A stretch of 64,000 nucleotides of DNA from Pseudonocardia sp. (GTDB taxonomy: Bacteria > Actinomycetota > Actinomycetes > Mycobacteriales > Pseudonocardiaceae), in assembly GCF_025465255.1 (NCBI RefSeq), contig NZ_JAODNI010000164.1, positions 1 to 64,000 of the forward strand. The letters are read 5' to 3'. The notes under the pieces were generated by a model, which ran no database searches, was not told where the DNA came from, and was given only the letters and a program-made list of their open reading frames with translations. Position 1 is the stretch's first letter. Every line of letters begins with the position of its first letter. Positions 45,525-55,721 of the stretch are shown here, piece after piece. A program made the translations under genes and the position numbers.

Positions 45525-46334
45525 GTGGCCACGAACCAGATGCGGCGCGAAGCGGCCAAGCGCAAGCTCGCCCACCAGCAGCAACGGCGGATCGACGCCG
45601 CGCGCAAGCGGAAGCGCACCGCGGTGATCGTCTCGGCCGCGGTGGTCGTCGTCGTGGTGGTGGCGGTCGTGCTGCTGACGCTGCCCACGGGAGCGGACGA
45701 CCCCGCGCCCACCGCCCAGGCCGCCGCAGCACCGGGCACCGTCTCGTGCCAGTACCCGGCCGAGGCGAACGCGGCCAAGGCGAACCAGCCGCCGCAGACG
45801 ACGGGCATCTCGAACGTCGGCACCGCCGAGGTCGCACTCGGCACCTCCGCCGGGCCGATCAGCCTGACGCTGGACCGCGCCAAGGCGCCCTGCACCGTCA
45901 ACAGCTTCCTGTCCCTCGCCGGCCAGGGCTACTTCGACGACACCCAGTGCCACCGCCTGACCACCGGCGAAGGCCTGAAGGTGCTGCAGTGCGGCGATCC
46001 GACGGCCCAGGGCACCGGCGGGCCTGGCTACACGATCGCGGACGAGCCGCCGACCGACCTGGCGGCGTCCCCGTCCGGCGGCGGCAGCGTCACCTACCCG
46101 CGCGGCACGGTCGCGATGGCCAAGACCGCCGCGCCGAACTCGGGCGGCAGCCAGTTCTTCCTGGTCTACGCGGACTCGACGCTCCCGCCGGACTACACCG
46201 TGTTCGGCACGATCGACCAGGCCGGCCTGGCCACGATCGACACGGTCGCCGCGGGCGGTACCGACAACTCCAACGGCGAGGGCGACGGCAAGCCCGTCAC
46301 CCCGGTGACGATCCAGACCGCCAAGGTCGCCTGA
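45525..46334 (+). CDS. ppiB: Membrane-anchored cyclophilin-type peptidyl-prolyl isomerase
   Basis: 269 aa. A basic cytoplasmic segment (about 1-32) and one membrane helix (about 33-53, VIVSAAVVVVVVVAVVLL) anchor an extracytoplasmic cyclophilin domain (about 95-265) with VNSFLSLAGQGYFDDTQCHRL, MAKTAAPNSGGSQFFLVY and VFGTIDQAGL. The usual catalytic Arg/Phe context (CHRL) is present. Rv2582 is the equivalent, divergent from the MBL-hisS unit and convergent with relA. Confidence 0.9.
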   Translation: MATNQMRREAAKRKLAHQQQRRIDAARKRKRTAVIVSAAVVVVVVVAVVLLTLPTGADDPAPTAQAAAAPGTVSCQYPAEANAAKANQPPQTTGISNVGTAEVALGTSAGPISLTLDRAKAPCTVNSFLSLAGQGYFDDTQCHRLTTGEGLKVLQCGDPTAQGTGGPGYTIADEPPTDLAASPSGGGSVTYPRGTVAMAKTAAPNSGGSQFFLVYADSTLPPDYTVFGTIDQAGLATIDTVAAGGTDNSNGEGDGKPVTPVTIQTAKVA

Positions 46335-46349
46335 CCCACCCCAGCCGTG

Positions 46350-46400
46350 GCAGGAGAGCCATCTTCACGCCGGATTCGGGCGGGAAGGTGGCTCTCCTGC
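46350..46400. terminator. Long hairpin between ppiB and relA
   Basis: GCAGGAGAGCCATCTTC pairs with GAAGGTGGCTCTCCTGC over 17 bp with one G-T wobble and a 17-base loop, between convergent genes. Likely a bidirectional terminator. Confidence 0.7.
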
Positions 46401-46425
46401 TGTCAGGGCCTGCCGTGAGCCGGGC

Positions 46426-48774
46426 TCAGCTCGCGCTGGTGACCCGGTAGACGTCGTAGACGCCCTCGACGTTCCGGACCGCCTGCAGCACGTGTCCCAG
46501 GTGCTTCGGGGCGCCCATCTCGAAGGAGAACCGGGAGACCGCGACCCGGTCCCGTGAGGTCGTCACGGACGCGGACAGGATGTTGACCTTCTCGTCCGCC
46601 AGCACCTTCGTGACGTCGGAGAGCAGCCGGTGCCGGTCGAGGGCCTCGACCTGGATCGCCACCAGGAAGACCGAGGACTCGGAGACCGACCATGCGACGT
46701 CGACGAGCCGCTCCGCCCGGTTCTTCAGGTCCGCGGCGTTGGTGCAGTCCGTGCGGTGCACGCTGACCGACCCCCCGCGCGTCACGAAGCCCATGATCTC
46801 GTCGCCCGGCACGGGCGTGCAGCAGCGGGCGAGCTTCGTGTAGAGATCGCCCATGTCCTCGCCGTCGGTCTTGACGACGACGCCGGCGTCCCCCGTCGCG
46901 CGCCGCACCCGCACGGTCGACGGCGTGGCCCGCTCGGCGAGCTCCTCCTCCGCGTCCTCGACCCCGCCCAGCAGCGCCACCAGCCGCTGGATGACGTGCC
47001 GGGCGCTGGCCTGGCCCTCACCGATCGCGGCGTAGAGCCCGGAGAGGTCCGGGTAGTGCAGCTCGCGGGCGAGGGCGGCCATCGAGTCCGCGGAGACCAG
47101 GCGCTGCAGCGGCATGCCGGTGCGGCGCGCCTCGCGCGTGATGGCCTCCTTGCCCTCCTCGATCGCCTCCTCGCGGCGCTCCTTCGCGAACCACTGCTTG
47201 ATCTTGTTCTTGGCGCGCGGGGAGGCGGCGAACGAGAGCCAGTCCCGGCTCGGCCCGGCGCCCTCGGCCTTCGAGGTGAAGATCTCGACGACATCGCCCG
47301 AGTCCAGCGTGCGCTCGAGCGCGACCAGCCGGCCGTTGACCCGGGAGCCGATGCAGCGGTTCCCGACCTCCGTGTGCACCGCGTAGGCGAAGTCCACCGG
47401 GGTGGAGCCCATCGGCAGCGTGATCACGTCACCCTTGGGGGTGAAGACGAAGATCTCCTTCGCCGCGAGGTCGTAGCGCAGCGACTCGAGGAAGTCCCCG
47501 GGGTCCGCGGCCTCCCGCTGCCAGTCCAGCAGCTGCCGCATCCAGGACATCTCGTCGACCTCGACGGTGCCGGTCGCCGTGCTCGGCGCCCCGTTGTGCC
47601 CGCGGGTCTCCTTGTAGCGCCAGTGCGCCGCGATGCCGTACTCGGCCGTGCGGTGCATCTCGGTGGTGCGGATCTGCACCTCCAGCGGCTTGCCGTCCGG
47701 GCCGATCACGGTGGTGTGCAACGACTGGTAGACGCCGAAGCGGGGCTGGGCGATGTAGTCCTTGAAGCGGCCCGGCATCGGCTGCCACAGCGCGTGCACC
47801 ATGCCCATCGCCGCGTAGCAGTCCCGCACCTCGTCGACGAGCACGCGCACGCCCACCAGGTCGTGGATGTCGTCGAAGTCCCGGCCCTTGACGATCATCT
47901 TGCGGTAGATCGAGTAGTAGTGCTTCGGCCGGCCCTCGACCTTCGCGTTCACCCGCGCCCCGTCGAGCTGCTGCGTCACCTCGTCGATGACCTGCTTGAG
48001 GTAGGTGTCCCGGGACGGCGCCCGGTTCGCGACGAGCCGGACGATCTCGTCGTACTTCTTCGGGTGCAGGATCGCGAAGGACAGGTCCTCCAGCTCCCAC
48101 TTCACCGTCGCCATGCCCAGGCGGTGCGCCAGCGGCGCCATCACCTCGAGGGTCTCGCGCGCCTTCTTCGCCTGCTTCTCCGGCGGCAGGAACCGCATGG
48201 TCCGCATGTTGTGCAGCCGGTCCGACAGCTTGATGACCAGCACGCGCGGGTCCCGGGCCATCGCGACGACCATCTTGCGGATCGTCTCGGCCTCGGCCGC
48301 GGTGCCGAACTCGACCTTGTCCAGTTTGGTGACGCCGTCGACCAGGTGCGCGACCTCCTCGCCGAAGTCCCGGCGCAGCCGGTCCAGCGAGTAGTCCGTG
48401 TCCTCCACGGTGTCGTGCAGCAGGGCCGCGACCAGCGTGGTCGTGTCCATGCCCAGCTCGGCGAGGATCGTCGCCACGGCGAGCGGGTGGGTGATGTAGG
48501 GGTCCCCGGACTTGCGCTTCTGGTGCTGGTGCTTGTCCTCGGCGACGTCGTACGCCCGCTGCAGCAGGACCAGGTCCGCCTTGGGGTGCAGCGTCCGGTG
48601 CACACTGGCGAGCGGCTCCAGGACCGGCTTCACGATCGCGACCCGCTGCGGCGTCATCCGCCGGGCGATCCGCGCACGGACCCGGCGGGTGGCCGACGGC
48701 TTCGCCGGGTCGTCGGCGTGGTCCGGCCCGTACTCGGGTCCGGCCGGCGGAGCGCTCGGCTGGACGTCCGTCAC
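46426..48774 (-). CDS. relA: Bifunctional (p)ppGpp synthetase/hydrolase
   Basis: 782 aa long RSH protein controlling the stringent response. N-terminal HD hydrolase with [10 protein letters not shown], synthetase with [10 protein letters not shown] and [18 protein letters not shown], then TGS ([22 protein letters not shown]), zinc-finger-like and C-terminal ACT domains. The retained HD motif indicates both activities, as in Rv2583c. It lies between apt and ppiB; a TATCCT -10 candidate precedes it. Confidence 0.96.
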   Translation of the reverse strand: MTDVQPSAPPAGPEYGPDHADDPAKPSATRRVRARIARRMTPQRVAIVKPVLEPLASVHRTLHPKADLVLLQRAYDVAEDKHQHQKRKSGDPYITHPLAVATILAELGMDTTTLVAALLHDTVEDTDYSLDRLRRDFGEEVAHLVDGVTKLDKVEFGTAAEAETIRKMVVAMARDPRVLVIKLSDRLHNMRTMRFLPPEKQAKKARETLEVMAPLAHRLGMATVKWELEDLSFAILHPKKYDEIVRLVANRAPSRDTYLKQVIDEVTQQLDGARVNAKVEGRPKHYYSIYRKMIVKGRDFDDIHDLVGVRVLVDEVRDCYAAMGMVHALWQPMPGRFKDYIAQPRFGVYQSLHTTVIGPDGKPLEVQIRTTEMHRTAEYGIAAHWRYKETRGHNGAPSTATGTVEVDEMSWMRQLLDWQREAADPGDFLESLRYDLAAKEIFVFTPKGDVITLPMGSTPVDFAYAVHTEVGNRCIGSRVNGRLVALERTLDSGDVVEIFTSKAEGAGPSRDWLSFAASPRAKNKIKQWFAKERREEAIEEGKEAITREARRTGMPLQRLVSADSMAALARELHYPDLSGLYAAIGEGQASARHVIQRLVALLGGVEDAEEELAERATPSTVRVRRATGDAGVVVKTDGEDMGDLYTKLARCCTPVPGDEIMGFVTRGGSVSVHRTDCTNAADLKNRAERLVDVAWSVSESSVFLVAIQVEALDRHRLLSDVTKVLADEKVNILSASVTTSRDRVAVSRFSFEMGAPKHLGHVLQAVRNVEGVYDVYRVTSAS

Positions 48775-48831
48775 CGGCCCACCCTCACGGGGCTGGGTCG
48801 GTCGGGATTCACGGTGCCGTCCACCTGTCCA

Positions 48832-48837
48832 AGGATA
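48832..48837 (-). promoter_or_regulatory. Candidate -10 element for relA
   Basis: TATCCT on the minus strand in the 114-base apt-relA gap; transcription from it would leave a leader of about 50 nt. No good -35 is visible. It suggests that relA has its own promoter in addition to read-through from apt. Confidence 0.3.
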
Positions 48838-48888
48838 GCCCGGCGCGGCCGCGTCCCCACGGCTGCGGGGGCGCTTCCGACCAGGTGA

Positions 48889-49443
48889 TCAGAGCCTGAA
48901 CAGGGAGTGCACGTCGATCCCGGCCAGGCGCTCGCGCCCACCGAGCCCGGCGAGCTCCAGCACCGTCCCGAACCCGACGACCTCGGCACCCGCATCCGCC
49001 AGCAGTGCACAGGTGGCCTCCGCCGTACCTCCGGTGGCCAGGACGTCGTCGACCACGAACGCCTTGCTCCCGGGCCGGACGGTGTCCGCGGGCAGCTCCA
49101 GGGTGGCGGTGCCGTACTCCAGCTCGTAGGTCCGGGACGCGGCGACGACCGGCAGCTTCCCGGGCTTGCGCACCGGCACGACCCCGACCCCCGCGACGAG
49201 CGCGACGGCCGCACCGACCAGGAACCCGCGCGCCTCGATCCCGACGACGACGTCCGCGAGCCCGACGCGTGCCGCGAGCTCGGTCGCCACGGTGGCGAAG
49301 GCCTCCGCGTCCGCGAGCACGGGCGTGAGGTCCCTGAAGAGGACCCCGGGCTGGGGGTAGTCCGGGACGTCCCGGATCAGGGAGCGGACGTGCTCGAAGC
49401 CGGGATCGACGTCGTCGGGGTCCGCCAGGGCTGCCTCGCTCAT
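48889..49443 (-). CDS. apt: Adenine phosphoribosyltransferase
   Basis: Salvages adenine with PRPP to AMP. 184 aa with the N-terminal DYPQPGVLFRDLTPVL, GIEARGFLVGAAVAL and the PRPP signature FVVDDVLATGGTAEAT. The start overlaps the secF stop by four bases. The secD-secF-apt-relA order is typical of actinobacteria. Confidence 0.95.
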   Translation of the reverse strand: MSEAALADPDDVDPGFEHVRSLIRDVPDYPQPGVLFRDLTPVLADAEAFATVATELAARVGLADVVVGIEARGFLVGAAVALVAGVGVVPVRKPGKLPVVAASRTYELEYGTATLELPADTVRPGSKAFVVDDVLATGGTAEATCALLADAGAEVVGFGTVLELAGLGGRERLAGIDVHSLFRL

Positions 49444-50678
49444 CGGTTCCGCTTCCCACTGGGCCGGCCGCCGCCGGGCCGGCCCGACTTGCTCTGCGGC
49501 CGGCCGGCCGGCCGCTGGGCCCGCGCCGGCGTGCTCGCGGCGGCGGACAGGGCCTTCTCACGGCGGAGCTCCTGTGCGATCGACTCGTCGTCGGTCGCCT
49601 CCGGCTCGTCGGTCCGGGCGCCCTGGGCCGTCGCCTGCCGGGCCCGGCGGGCCGCGACCCGCTTGGCCTGCTGCTGGTACTTCGGGTCCCGCATCTTCAG
49701 GTCGACGAGCAGCGGCGTCGCGAGCAGCAGCGACGACAGCGACCCGGCGACGATCCCGACCATCTGCACGAGCGCCAGGTCGGCGAGCGTGCCGACGCCC
49801 AGCAGCCCGACGCCGACGACCATCAGCCCGATGACCGGCAGCACCGCGATCAGCGAGGTGTTGATCGAGCGCATCAGCGTCTGGTTCACGGCGAGGTTGG
49901 CGATCTCGGAGTAGTTCCGCCTGGTCAGGCCGAGGATGCCGCGGGCGTTCTCCTTGACCTTGTCGAACACCACGACCGTGTCGTAGAGGGAGAAGCCGAG
50001 GATCGTCAGCAGGCCGATGACCGTCGAGGGCGTGACCTCGAACCCGACGATCGAGTACACGCCCGCGGTGACCACCACGTCGTGCACCAGGGCGACGAGC
50101 GCCGCGATCGCCATGGACCGCTCGAAGTAGAACGCCAGGAACGCCGTGACCAGCACGAGGAACACCGCGAGCGCGATGATCGCCTGCCGGGTGATCTCGC
50201 CGCCCCAGGTGCCGCTGACCGCCGAGTCGCTGATCACCTCGGCGGACGGCTGCCCGTTGCTCCCGAGGGGCTGGAACGTGTCGAAAAGGGTCTGTTTGAG
50301 CGCGATGACCTGCGCCTCGCTGAGGGCCTCGGAGCGGATGAGGATCGACGCCGACGAGCCGGTGCCGGCGGACTGGATCGACGCGGCGTCCATCCCGACG
50401 GAACGCTTGTAGGCGTCTCCGACCTGCTCCGTGGTGGCGACGACGCCGTGCGCACCCGCGGCCGGCATCTGGATCTGGGAGCCGCCGGTGAAGTCGATGC
50501 CGAGGTTGAACCCGCGAAGGGCGATCGACAGGATGCAGACCAGCACGAGCAGCCCGAAGCCGACGTACCAGATCTTGCGCTTGCCGACGATGTCGAACGC
50601 GCCGGTGCCCGTGTAGAGCCGGGACAGCGCGCCGCGCTTCGCGGGGGCGGTGGGGACGGTGTTCGCGCTCATGCTCAC
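49440..50678 (-). CDS. secF: Protein-export membrane protein SecF
   Basis: Proton-driven accessory of the Sec translocon, partner of SecD. 412 aa with a first helix after GKRKIWYVGFGLLVLVC, FNLGIDFTGGSQIQ, then a periplasmic P1 domain and helices 2-6 with the conserved VIGLLTILGFSLYDTVVVFDKV. The long Arg/Gly/Pro-rich cytoplasmic tail (last 80 residues) is an actinobacterial trait. The ATG overlaps the secD stop. Confidence 0.95.
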   Translation of the reverse strand: MSMSANTVPTAPAKRGALSRLYTGTGAFDIVGKRKIWYVGFGLLVLVCILSIALRGFNLGIDFTGGSQIQMPAAGAHGVVATTEQVGDAYKRSVGMDAASIQSAGTGSSASILIRSEALSEAQVIALKQTLFDTFQPLGSNGQPSAEVISDSAVSGTWGGEITRQAIIALAVFLVLVTAFLAFYFERSMAIAALVALVHDVVVTAGVYSIVGFEVTPSTVIGLLTILGFSLYDTVVVFDKVKENARGILGLTRRNYSEIANLAVNQTLMRSINTSLIAVLPVIGLMVVGVGLLGVGTLADLALVQMVGIVAGSLSSLLLATPLLVDLKMRDPKYQQQAKRVAARRARQATAQGARTDEPEATDDESIAQELRREKALSAAASTPARAQRPAGRPQSKSGRPGGGRPSGKRNR

Positions 50679-52414
50679 GCGCCCTTCGTTCCGGCGGCCG
50701 CGGCGGCGGCCTTCTTCCGTTGCGCCCCGATCCGCGCGACCTCACCGAGCCCGGACAGCCCCGGGCTGCCGAAGACCCGCGAGTTCGACGCGAGCGCGAC
50801 CAGCGGGTGCGTCACCAGGAACACGACGACGAGGTCCAGCACGGTCGACATGCCGAGGGTGAACGCGAAGCCCTTCACCTGGCCGACGGCCAGGATGTAG
50901 AGCACCGCGGCGGCCAGGAAGCTGACGGCGTCCGCGGACAGGATCGTGCGGCGGGCGCGGACCCAGCCGCGCGGCACGGCCGAGCGGAACGACCGCCCTT
51001 CGCGGACCTCGTCCTTCAACCGTTCGAAGAAGATCACGAACGAGTCCGCCGTGATGCCGATGGCGACGATGAACCCGGCGACGCCGGCGAGGTCGAGCGT
51101 GAAGCCGATCCAGCGCCCGAGCAGCACCAGCACCGCGTAGACGACGCCACCGGACAGCACCAGCGACAGGATCGTCAGGATGCCGAGCACCCGGTAGTAG
51201 AAGAGGCAGTAGACGAACACCAGCGCGAGCCCCAGGACACCGGCGATCAGCCCGGCCTTCAGCGAGGCGAGGCCCAGGGTCGCGGACACCGTCTCGGCCT
51301 GCGAGGACTCGAACGACAGCGGCAGCGAGCCGTAGCGCAGGGCGCTCGCGAGGTTCTGCGCCTCCTGCTGCGAGAAGTTGCCGCTGACCGTCGTCTGGCC
51401 GTACAGCGCGGCCTGGATCGTCGGGGCGGACACGACCTCGCCGTCGAGCACGAACGCGGACTGCCTGCCGATGTTCGCGGCGGTGAAGTCTCCCCAGATC
51501 TTCGAGCCCTCGGACTTGAAGTCCAGGTTGACGACGTAACCGGCACCTTGCGGGTCCGCCGTCGCCGTGGCGCTCGCGATCTGGGTGCCCTCCAGGATGG
51601 TCGGGCCGAGGACGTACTTGGCCGTCTTGTCCTGGGTGCAGGCGACGAGCGGCTTTGCCGGGTCGTCGTAGCCCCGCAGGGGATCCGTGGCGTTGCAGTC
51701 CAGCAGCTGCAGCGCCTGCTGCTGGATCGCGGGGTCCTCGCTCTGCCGCAGCGCCTTCGCCTCGGCGATCGCCGCGGCCAGCTTCGGGTCCGCGGGCGCC
51801 GGGTTGCCGGCGTCGGACGCGGGCGCCGGTGTCGGTGTCGGCTCCGAGGTGGGCGTCGGCTGCTGCAGCGGGGCCGAGTAGGAGACGGGCTCGACGGCCC
51901 GGTCGCTCACACCGGCGGGGAGGCCCTGCGGCTGGCCCGCCGGGGCGGGCGCGCTCGCGGGCGCCGCCGGATCTGCGGGAGCCGGGGTGGCCGCGCCCGC
52001 CTGGCCCGCGTCGGCGCCGGGAGGCGGCGTGGCCGCGACCGGACCGCCGATGACCGGGCGGAACCGGAGCTGTGCGGTCTGACCGAGCGAACGGGCCTGG
52101 TCGCCCTCCGCGCCGGGGACGGTGATCGTGATGTTGCTGCCGTCCAGGACGACCTCGGCACCACTGACGCCGAGCCCGTTGACACGCTGCTCGATGATCT
52201 GCTGCGCCTGGACGAGCTGGTCCCGCGGCGGGACCTGGCCGGACTCGGTCCGGGCGGACAGCGTGACCCGCGTGCCGCCCTGCAGGTCGATGCCCAGCTT
52301 CGGCGTGGGTTTACGGTCGCCGGTGAGGAACACCAGGGCGTACAGGACGACGACGATGCCGGCGAACGCCGCCAGGTACCGCCAGGGGCTGATCCGCCCC
52401 GGGGTCGTTGCCAC
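50675..52414 (-). CDS. secD: Protein-export membrane protein SecD
   Basis: 579 aa with first helix YLAAFAGIVVVLYALVFL, then KLGIDLQGGTRVTL, a large periplasmic domain with a low-complexity Pro/Ala-rich insertion (about 125-235, lineage-specific) and a C-terminal five-helix block including VAGFIVAIGITADSFVIFFERLKDE. Start GTG 52414 was selected over GTG 52426 because AGGAG is then well spaced. The 215-base gap to yajC upstream holds no recognised feature. Confidence 0.94.
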   Translation of the reverse strand: MATTPGRISPWRYLAAFAGIVVVLYALVFLTGDRKPTPKLGIDLQGGTRVTLSARTESGQVPPRDQLVQAQQIIEQRVNGLGVSGAEVVLDGSNITITVPGAEGDQARSLGQTAQLRFRPVIGGPVAATPPPGADAGQAGAATPAPADPAAPASAPAPAGQPQGLPAGVSDRAVEPVSYSAPLQQPTPTSEPTPTPAPASDAGNPAPADPKLAAAIAEAKALRQSEDPAIQQQALQLLDCNATDPLRGYDDPAKPLVACTQDKTAKYVLGPTILEGTQIASATATADPQGAGYVVNLDFKSEGSKIWGDFTAANIGRQSAFVLDGEVVSAPTIQAALYGQTTVSGNFSQQEAQNLASALRYGSLPLSFESSQAETVSATLGLASLKAGLIAGVLGLALVFVYCLFYYRVLGILTILSLVLSGGVVYAVLVLLGRWIGFTLDLAGVAGFIVAIGITADSFVIFFERLKDEVREGRSFRSAVPRGWVRARRTILSADAVSFLAAAVLYILAVGQVKGFAFTLGMSTVLDLVVVFLVTHPLVALASNSRVFGSPGLSGLGEVARIGAQRKKAAAAAAGTKGA

Positions 52415-52629
52415 TCTCTTCTTCACTCCTTTGCGGCACGGCCCCTCGTCACTCCGGGTCGTTGGCCTGGTCCTACTCGCTGGGCGCAGCCAGCCGGGCC
52501 CGGCGCCTCCAACCGTGTGCCCGAGGACGCACACGTCAGAGCGCCGGAGTCGGCCCGCTTCAGTGCTGCATGCTGCCGCACGTCCGGCAGGGGGCGTCGA
52601 GCGCCCCCGCCATCGGATGGTGCGACGCG

Positions 52630-53025
52630 TCAGCTGCGGTCGTTCGACCGGCCGTCGGTGCCCGGAGTGTCCGAGCTGTCCGTCGTGGTCGTCGTGTCGG
52701 TGGCGTCCGCGCTGGTCACGGTGTCCGAGTCGGCCTCGGCCGGGGTGCTGAAGTCCTCCGGCGTCGGGTCGACCTTCTCGCGTACCGCGGCCCGCAGCCA
52801 GGTGGTGACGACGCCGTCGGCGATCTCCAGGTCGATCGTCTCCTCGTAGGAGGCGTCGACGACGGTCGCGCGCAGGCCGGAGGTCGTCACGACGACGTCC
52901 CCGGTGTCCAGCGCCGACTGCATCTGCTGGGTCTGGGCCGCGGCGCGCTTCTGCTTGCGGCCCGACAGGAAGATCGGGATGAAGAGGAGGAGGATGAGGA
53001 CGGGGAAGAGCAGGCTGATGTCCAT
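52630..53025 (-). CDS. yajC: Preprotein translocase subunit YajC
   Basis: 131 aa with one N-terminal helix (LLFPVLILLLFIPIFL, about 5-20), the basic SGRKQKRAA stretch, a small beta domain (ALDTGDVVVTTSGLRATVVDA) and an acidic Thr/Asp-rich tail of about 45 residues. It lies immediately upstream of secD as usual. It forms a holo-translocon subcomplex with SecDF. Confidence 0.9.
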   Translation of the reverse strand: MDISLLFPVLILLLFIPIFLSGRKQKRAAAQTQQMQSALDTGDVVVTTSGLRATVVDASYEETIDLEIADGVVTTWLRAAVREKVDPTPEDFSTPAEADSDTVTSADATDTTTTTDSSDTPGTDGRSNDRS

Positions 53026-53140
53026 CGTGTCCGGTTTTCTCCGTTCGTGAAGCTCGTCGAGGTGTCGAGTGTGCCAGTCCGCCCGCGCCCCGGTTCCGGC
53101 GCGTCCACCGGTATCGCTGCAGGCCGCGGGCCCGTCGCGA

Positions 53141-54181
53141 TCAGAACAGCGGCGAGACCCCGGGGGTCTCCGGCGGCGGCGTCAGACCGAGGTGCTTCCA
53201 GGCCGCCGGCGTCGCGACCCGGCCCCGCGGCGTACGGGCCAGCATCCCGGCCCGTACGAGGTAGGGCTCGCATACCTCTTCGACGGTACCGGGTTCCTCG
53301 CCGACTGCCACGGCGAGCGTGGACACACCCACCGGTCCGCCGTGGAAGGACCGCACCAGGGCGCTCAGCACGGCCCGGTCCAGTCGGTCCAGGCCGAGCT
53401 CGTCGACGTCGTAGACGGCCAGCGCGTCCCGGGCGACCTGCCGGGTGACGGTCCCGTCGGCGCGTACCTCGGCGAAGTCCCGGACCCGGCGCAGCAGCCG
53501 GTTGGCGATGCGGGGCGTGCCCCGCGAGCGGCGGGCGATCTCGGTGCCGCCCTCCGGGTGCAGGTCGACGCCCAGGATGGTGGCCGCGCGCTTGAGCACG
53601 AGCTCCAGCTCGTCCGGCTCGTAGAACTCCATGTGCGCGGTGAAACCGAACCGGTCCCGCAGCGGCCCGGTGAGCGCTCCGGACCGCGTCGTGGCGCCGA
53701 CCAGTGTGAACGGGGCGATGTCCAGCGGGATCGACGTGGCCCCGGGACCCTTCCCGACGACGACGTCGACCCGGAAGTCCTCCATCGCGAGGTAGAGCAT
53801 CTCCTCGGCGGGCCGGGCGATGCGGTGGATCTCGTCGATGAACAGGACGTCGCCCGGGAGCAGGTTCGAGAGCATCGCGGCGAGGTCCCCGGCCCGTTCC
53901 AGCACGGGCCCGGAGGTGAGCCGGATCGAGGCGCCGAGCTCCGCGGCGACGATCATCGAGAGGCTGGTCTTGCCCAGCCCGGGCGGGCCGGAGAGCAGGA
54001 TGTGGTCCGGCGGGTCCCCGCGGCGCCGGGCGCCCTCGAGGACCAGCTCCAGCTGCTCCCGCACGCGCGGCTGGCCGATGAACTCGGAGAGCCGGCGCGG
54101 GCGCAGCGAGTTCTCGACCTCCAGGTCCTCCGGCACGACCTCCGGCGAGACGTCCCGCGAGCCGTCGTCCTCCATCGTCAT
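53141..54181 (-). CDS. ruvB: Holliday junction branch-migration ATPase RuvB
   Basis: Hexameric AAA+ motor, 346 aa, with [17 protein letters not shown], Walker [11 protein letters not shown] (about 65-74), Walker B LFIDEIHR, sensor [17 protein letters not shown] and the winged-helix C-terminus. ATG 54181 follows a GGTGAGGTGG ribosome-binding region. Seven bases after ruvA, so co-transcribed and under the LexA box upstream of ruvA. Confidence 0.96.
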   Translation of the reverse strand: MTMEDDGSRDVSPEVVPEDLEVENSLRPRRLSEFIGQPRVREQLELVLEGARRRGDPPDHILLSGPPGLGKTSLSMIVAAELGASIRLTSGPVLERAGDLAAMLSNLLPGDVLFIDEIHRIARPAEEMLYLAMEDFRVDVVVGKGPGATSIPLDIAPFTLVGATTRSGALTGPLRDRFGFTAHMEFYEPDELELVLKRAATILGVDLHPEGGTEIARRSRGTPRIANRLLRRVRDFAEVRADGTVTRQVARDALAVYDVDELGLDRLDRAVLSALVRSFHGGPVGVSTLAVAVGEEPGTVEEVCEPYLVRAGMLARTPRGRVATPAAWKHLGLTPPPETPGVSPLF

Positions 54182-54188
54182 CGCCACC

Positions 54189-54797
54189 TCACCGTGAGCG
54201 GCCCAGGCTCGACAGCGCGGACCGCAGGAGCTCGGCGGCGGCCGCGTCCGGAGACTGCGCCAGCACCGCGTCGACGGCCTGCTCGGCCGGCCGGGCGGTG
54301 AACCCGAGCCCGACGAGCGCCTCGACGACCTGTTCGCGCGTGCCACCGGCACCCGTGGCGGCCGGCGCGGCAGCGGCCCCGACCGGCACCGGCGACGGCG
54401 CGGCGACCTTGTCCCGCAGCTCCACCACCAGGCGTTCCGCGCTCTTCTTCCCGACGCCCGGGATGCGCTGCAGGGTCGTGAGGTCCCCGTCCGCGAGGGC
54501 CCGCCGCAGAGTGTCCGGCTCCAGGACCGCGATGGTGGCCATGGCGAGCCGCGGGCCGATCCCGCTCACCGTCTGGACCAGCAGGAACAGCTCCCGCTCG
54601 TCGGCGTCCGCGAAACCGAACAGGGTCAGCGAGTCCTCGCGCACGATCAGGGTGGTGGCCAGCCGGGACTCGACGCCCCGCCGCAGCCCCGCCAGCGTGC
54701 CGGGCGTGGCGTGCACGGCCAGGCCGACCCCGCCGACCTCCACCACCGCGTGGTCCAGCCCGATCTCGAGAACGGGACCCCGCACCGACGCGATCAA
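54189..54797 (-). CDS. ruvA: Holliday junction-binding protein RuvA
   Basis: 202 aa: OB-fold domain I (about 1-62, [15 protein letters not shown]), helix-hairpin-helix domain II with [13 protein letters not shown] and [19 protein letters not shown], a flexible Ala/Pro linker and the RuvB-binding domain III. It starts with TTG. It has a LexA box 24 bases upstream, matching SOS control. Confidence 0.94.
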   Translation of the reverse strand: MIASVRGPVLEIGLDHAVVEVGGVGLAVHATPGTLAGLRRGVESRLATTLIVREDSLTLFGFADADERELFLLVQTVSGIGPRLAMATIAVLEPDTLRRALADGDLTTLQRIPGVGKKSAERLVVELRDKVAAPSPVPVGAAAAPAATGAGGTREQVVEALVGLGFTARPAEQAVDAVLAQSPDAAAAELLRSALSSLGRSR

Positions 54798-54820
54798 CTC
54801 TTCTACCCCCGCCTGTCGCT

Positions 54821-54836
54821 ACGAACAGTAGTTCGA
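54821..54836. promoter_or_regulatory. LexA (SOS) box upstream of ruvAB
   Basis: On the minus strand TCGAAC-TACT-GTTCGT matches the TCGAAC-N4-GTTCGA actinobacterial consensus at all but the last base. It lies 24-39 bases before the ruvA TTG, in the ruvC-ruvA gap, so ruvAB has its own SOS promoter apart from ruvC. Confidence 0.8.
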
Positions 54837-54955
54837 GGCCGGAGGCTACCGGGCGGGTCCGACAGTCCCGCAGCCGCCACGCCGCCCGAGGAGGGGCCTG
54901 AACGACTCCACGCGCAGTAGGGCCGAGTCGCTCAGCGCCCTCCCCTGGGTGCGGG

Positions 54956-55546
54956 TCAGCCGCGGGCCCGCGCGGCCTCGGCGAGCCGTTCCTTCTGCGC
55001 CGCCGCGAGCCGCGCCTTGTGCGCCTTGGCGAACTCCGCCGCCCGCGCCTCCGCCTCGGCCATCCGGCTGATCATGGGCGCCCGCCAGCAGTGGCAGATC
55101 GCGAGCGCGAGCGCGTCCGCGGCGTCCGCGGGCCGCGGGGCCTCGGCGAGCCGCAGCAGGCGGGTGACCATGGCGGTGACCTGGTGCTTGTCCGCGCGAC
55201 CCTCCCCGGTGACGGCGGCCTTGACCTCGCTCGGGGTGTGGAACGCGACGGGCAGCCCCGCCCGGGCGGCGACGAGCGCCACCACCCCGCTCGCCTGGGC
55301 CGTGCCCATCACAGTGCGGACGTTGTGCTGGCTGAAGACCCGCTCGATCGCGACGACGTCCGGGCGGTGCCGGGCGATCCAGCGATCCACCTCGTCCGCC
55401 ACCCCGAGCAGCCGCTGGTCGATCGACAGCTCGGTCCCGGTCCTGGCCACGCCGACGTCGACGCAGGTCACGGCGCGTCCGACGCCGCCGTCGACGACGC
55501 CCAGACCGCAGCGCGTGAGCCCCGGGTCGACTCCGAGCACCCGCAC
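54956..55546 (-). CDS. ruvC: Crossover junction endodeoxyribonuclease RuvC
   Basis: Resolves Holliday junctions. 196 aa from GTG 55546 with GGGGGAG spaced six bases upstream; an ATG two codons earlier (55552) and a longer reading from 55591 are alternatives. Catalytic acids: D in [12 protein letters not shown] in [11 protein letters not shown] and the C-terminal [12 protein letters not shown]. The last 35 residues are an Ala/Arg/Lys-rich actinobacterial tail. Upstream of ruvA in the usual ruvC-ruvA-ruvB order. Confidence 0.93.
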   Translation of the reverse strand: MRVLGVDPGLTRCGLGVVDGGVGRAVTCVDVGVARTGTELSIDQRLLGVADEVDRWIARHRPDVVAIERVFSQHNVRTVMGTAQASGVVALVAARAGLPVAFHTPSEVKAAVTGEGRADKHQVTAMVTRLLRLAEAPRPADAADALALAICHCWRAPMISRMAEAEARAAEFAKAHKARLAAAQKERLAEAARARG

Positions 55547-55721
55547 CAGCATCTCCCCCGTCGCTCGCCGGCCGTCCTCGCCGACCGTCACCGGAACGCT
55601 ACCGCCCGGCTCCCCCGCATCCGCGTCGTGGCGCGCCGCCCACCGCGAACGGGCGCCTGCTCGGCGTCGACGCGGACGGCCCGTTCGCGGGGCCGGGTAA
55701 CTCTCGCGGAGGATCGGAGGA

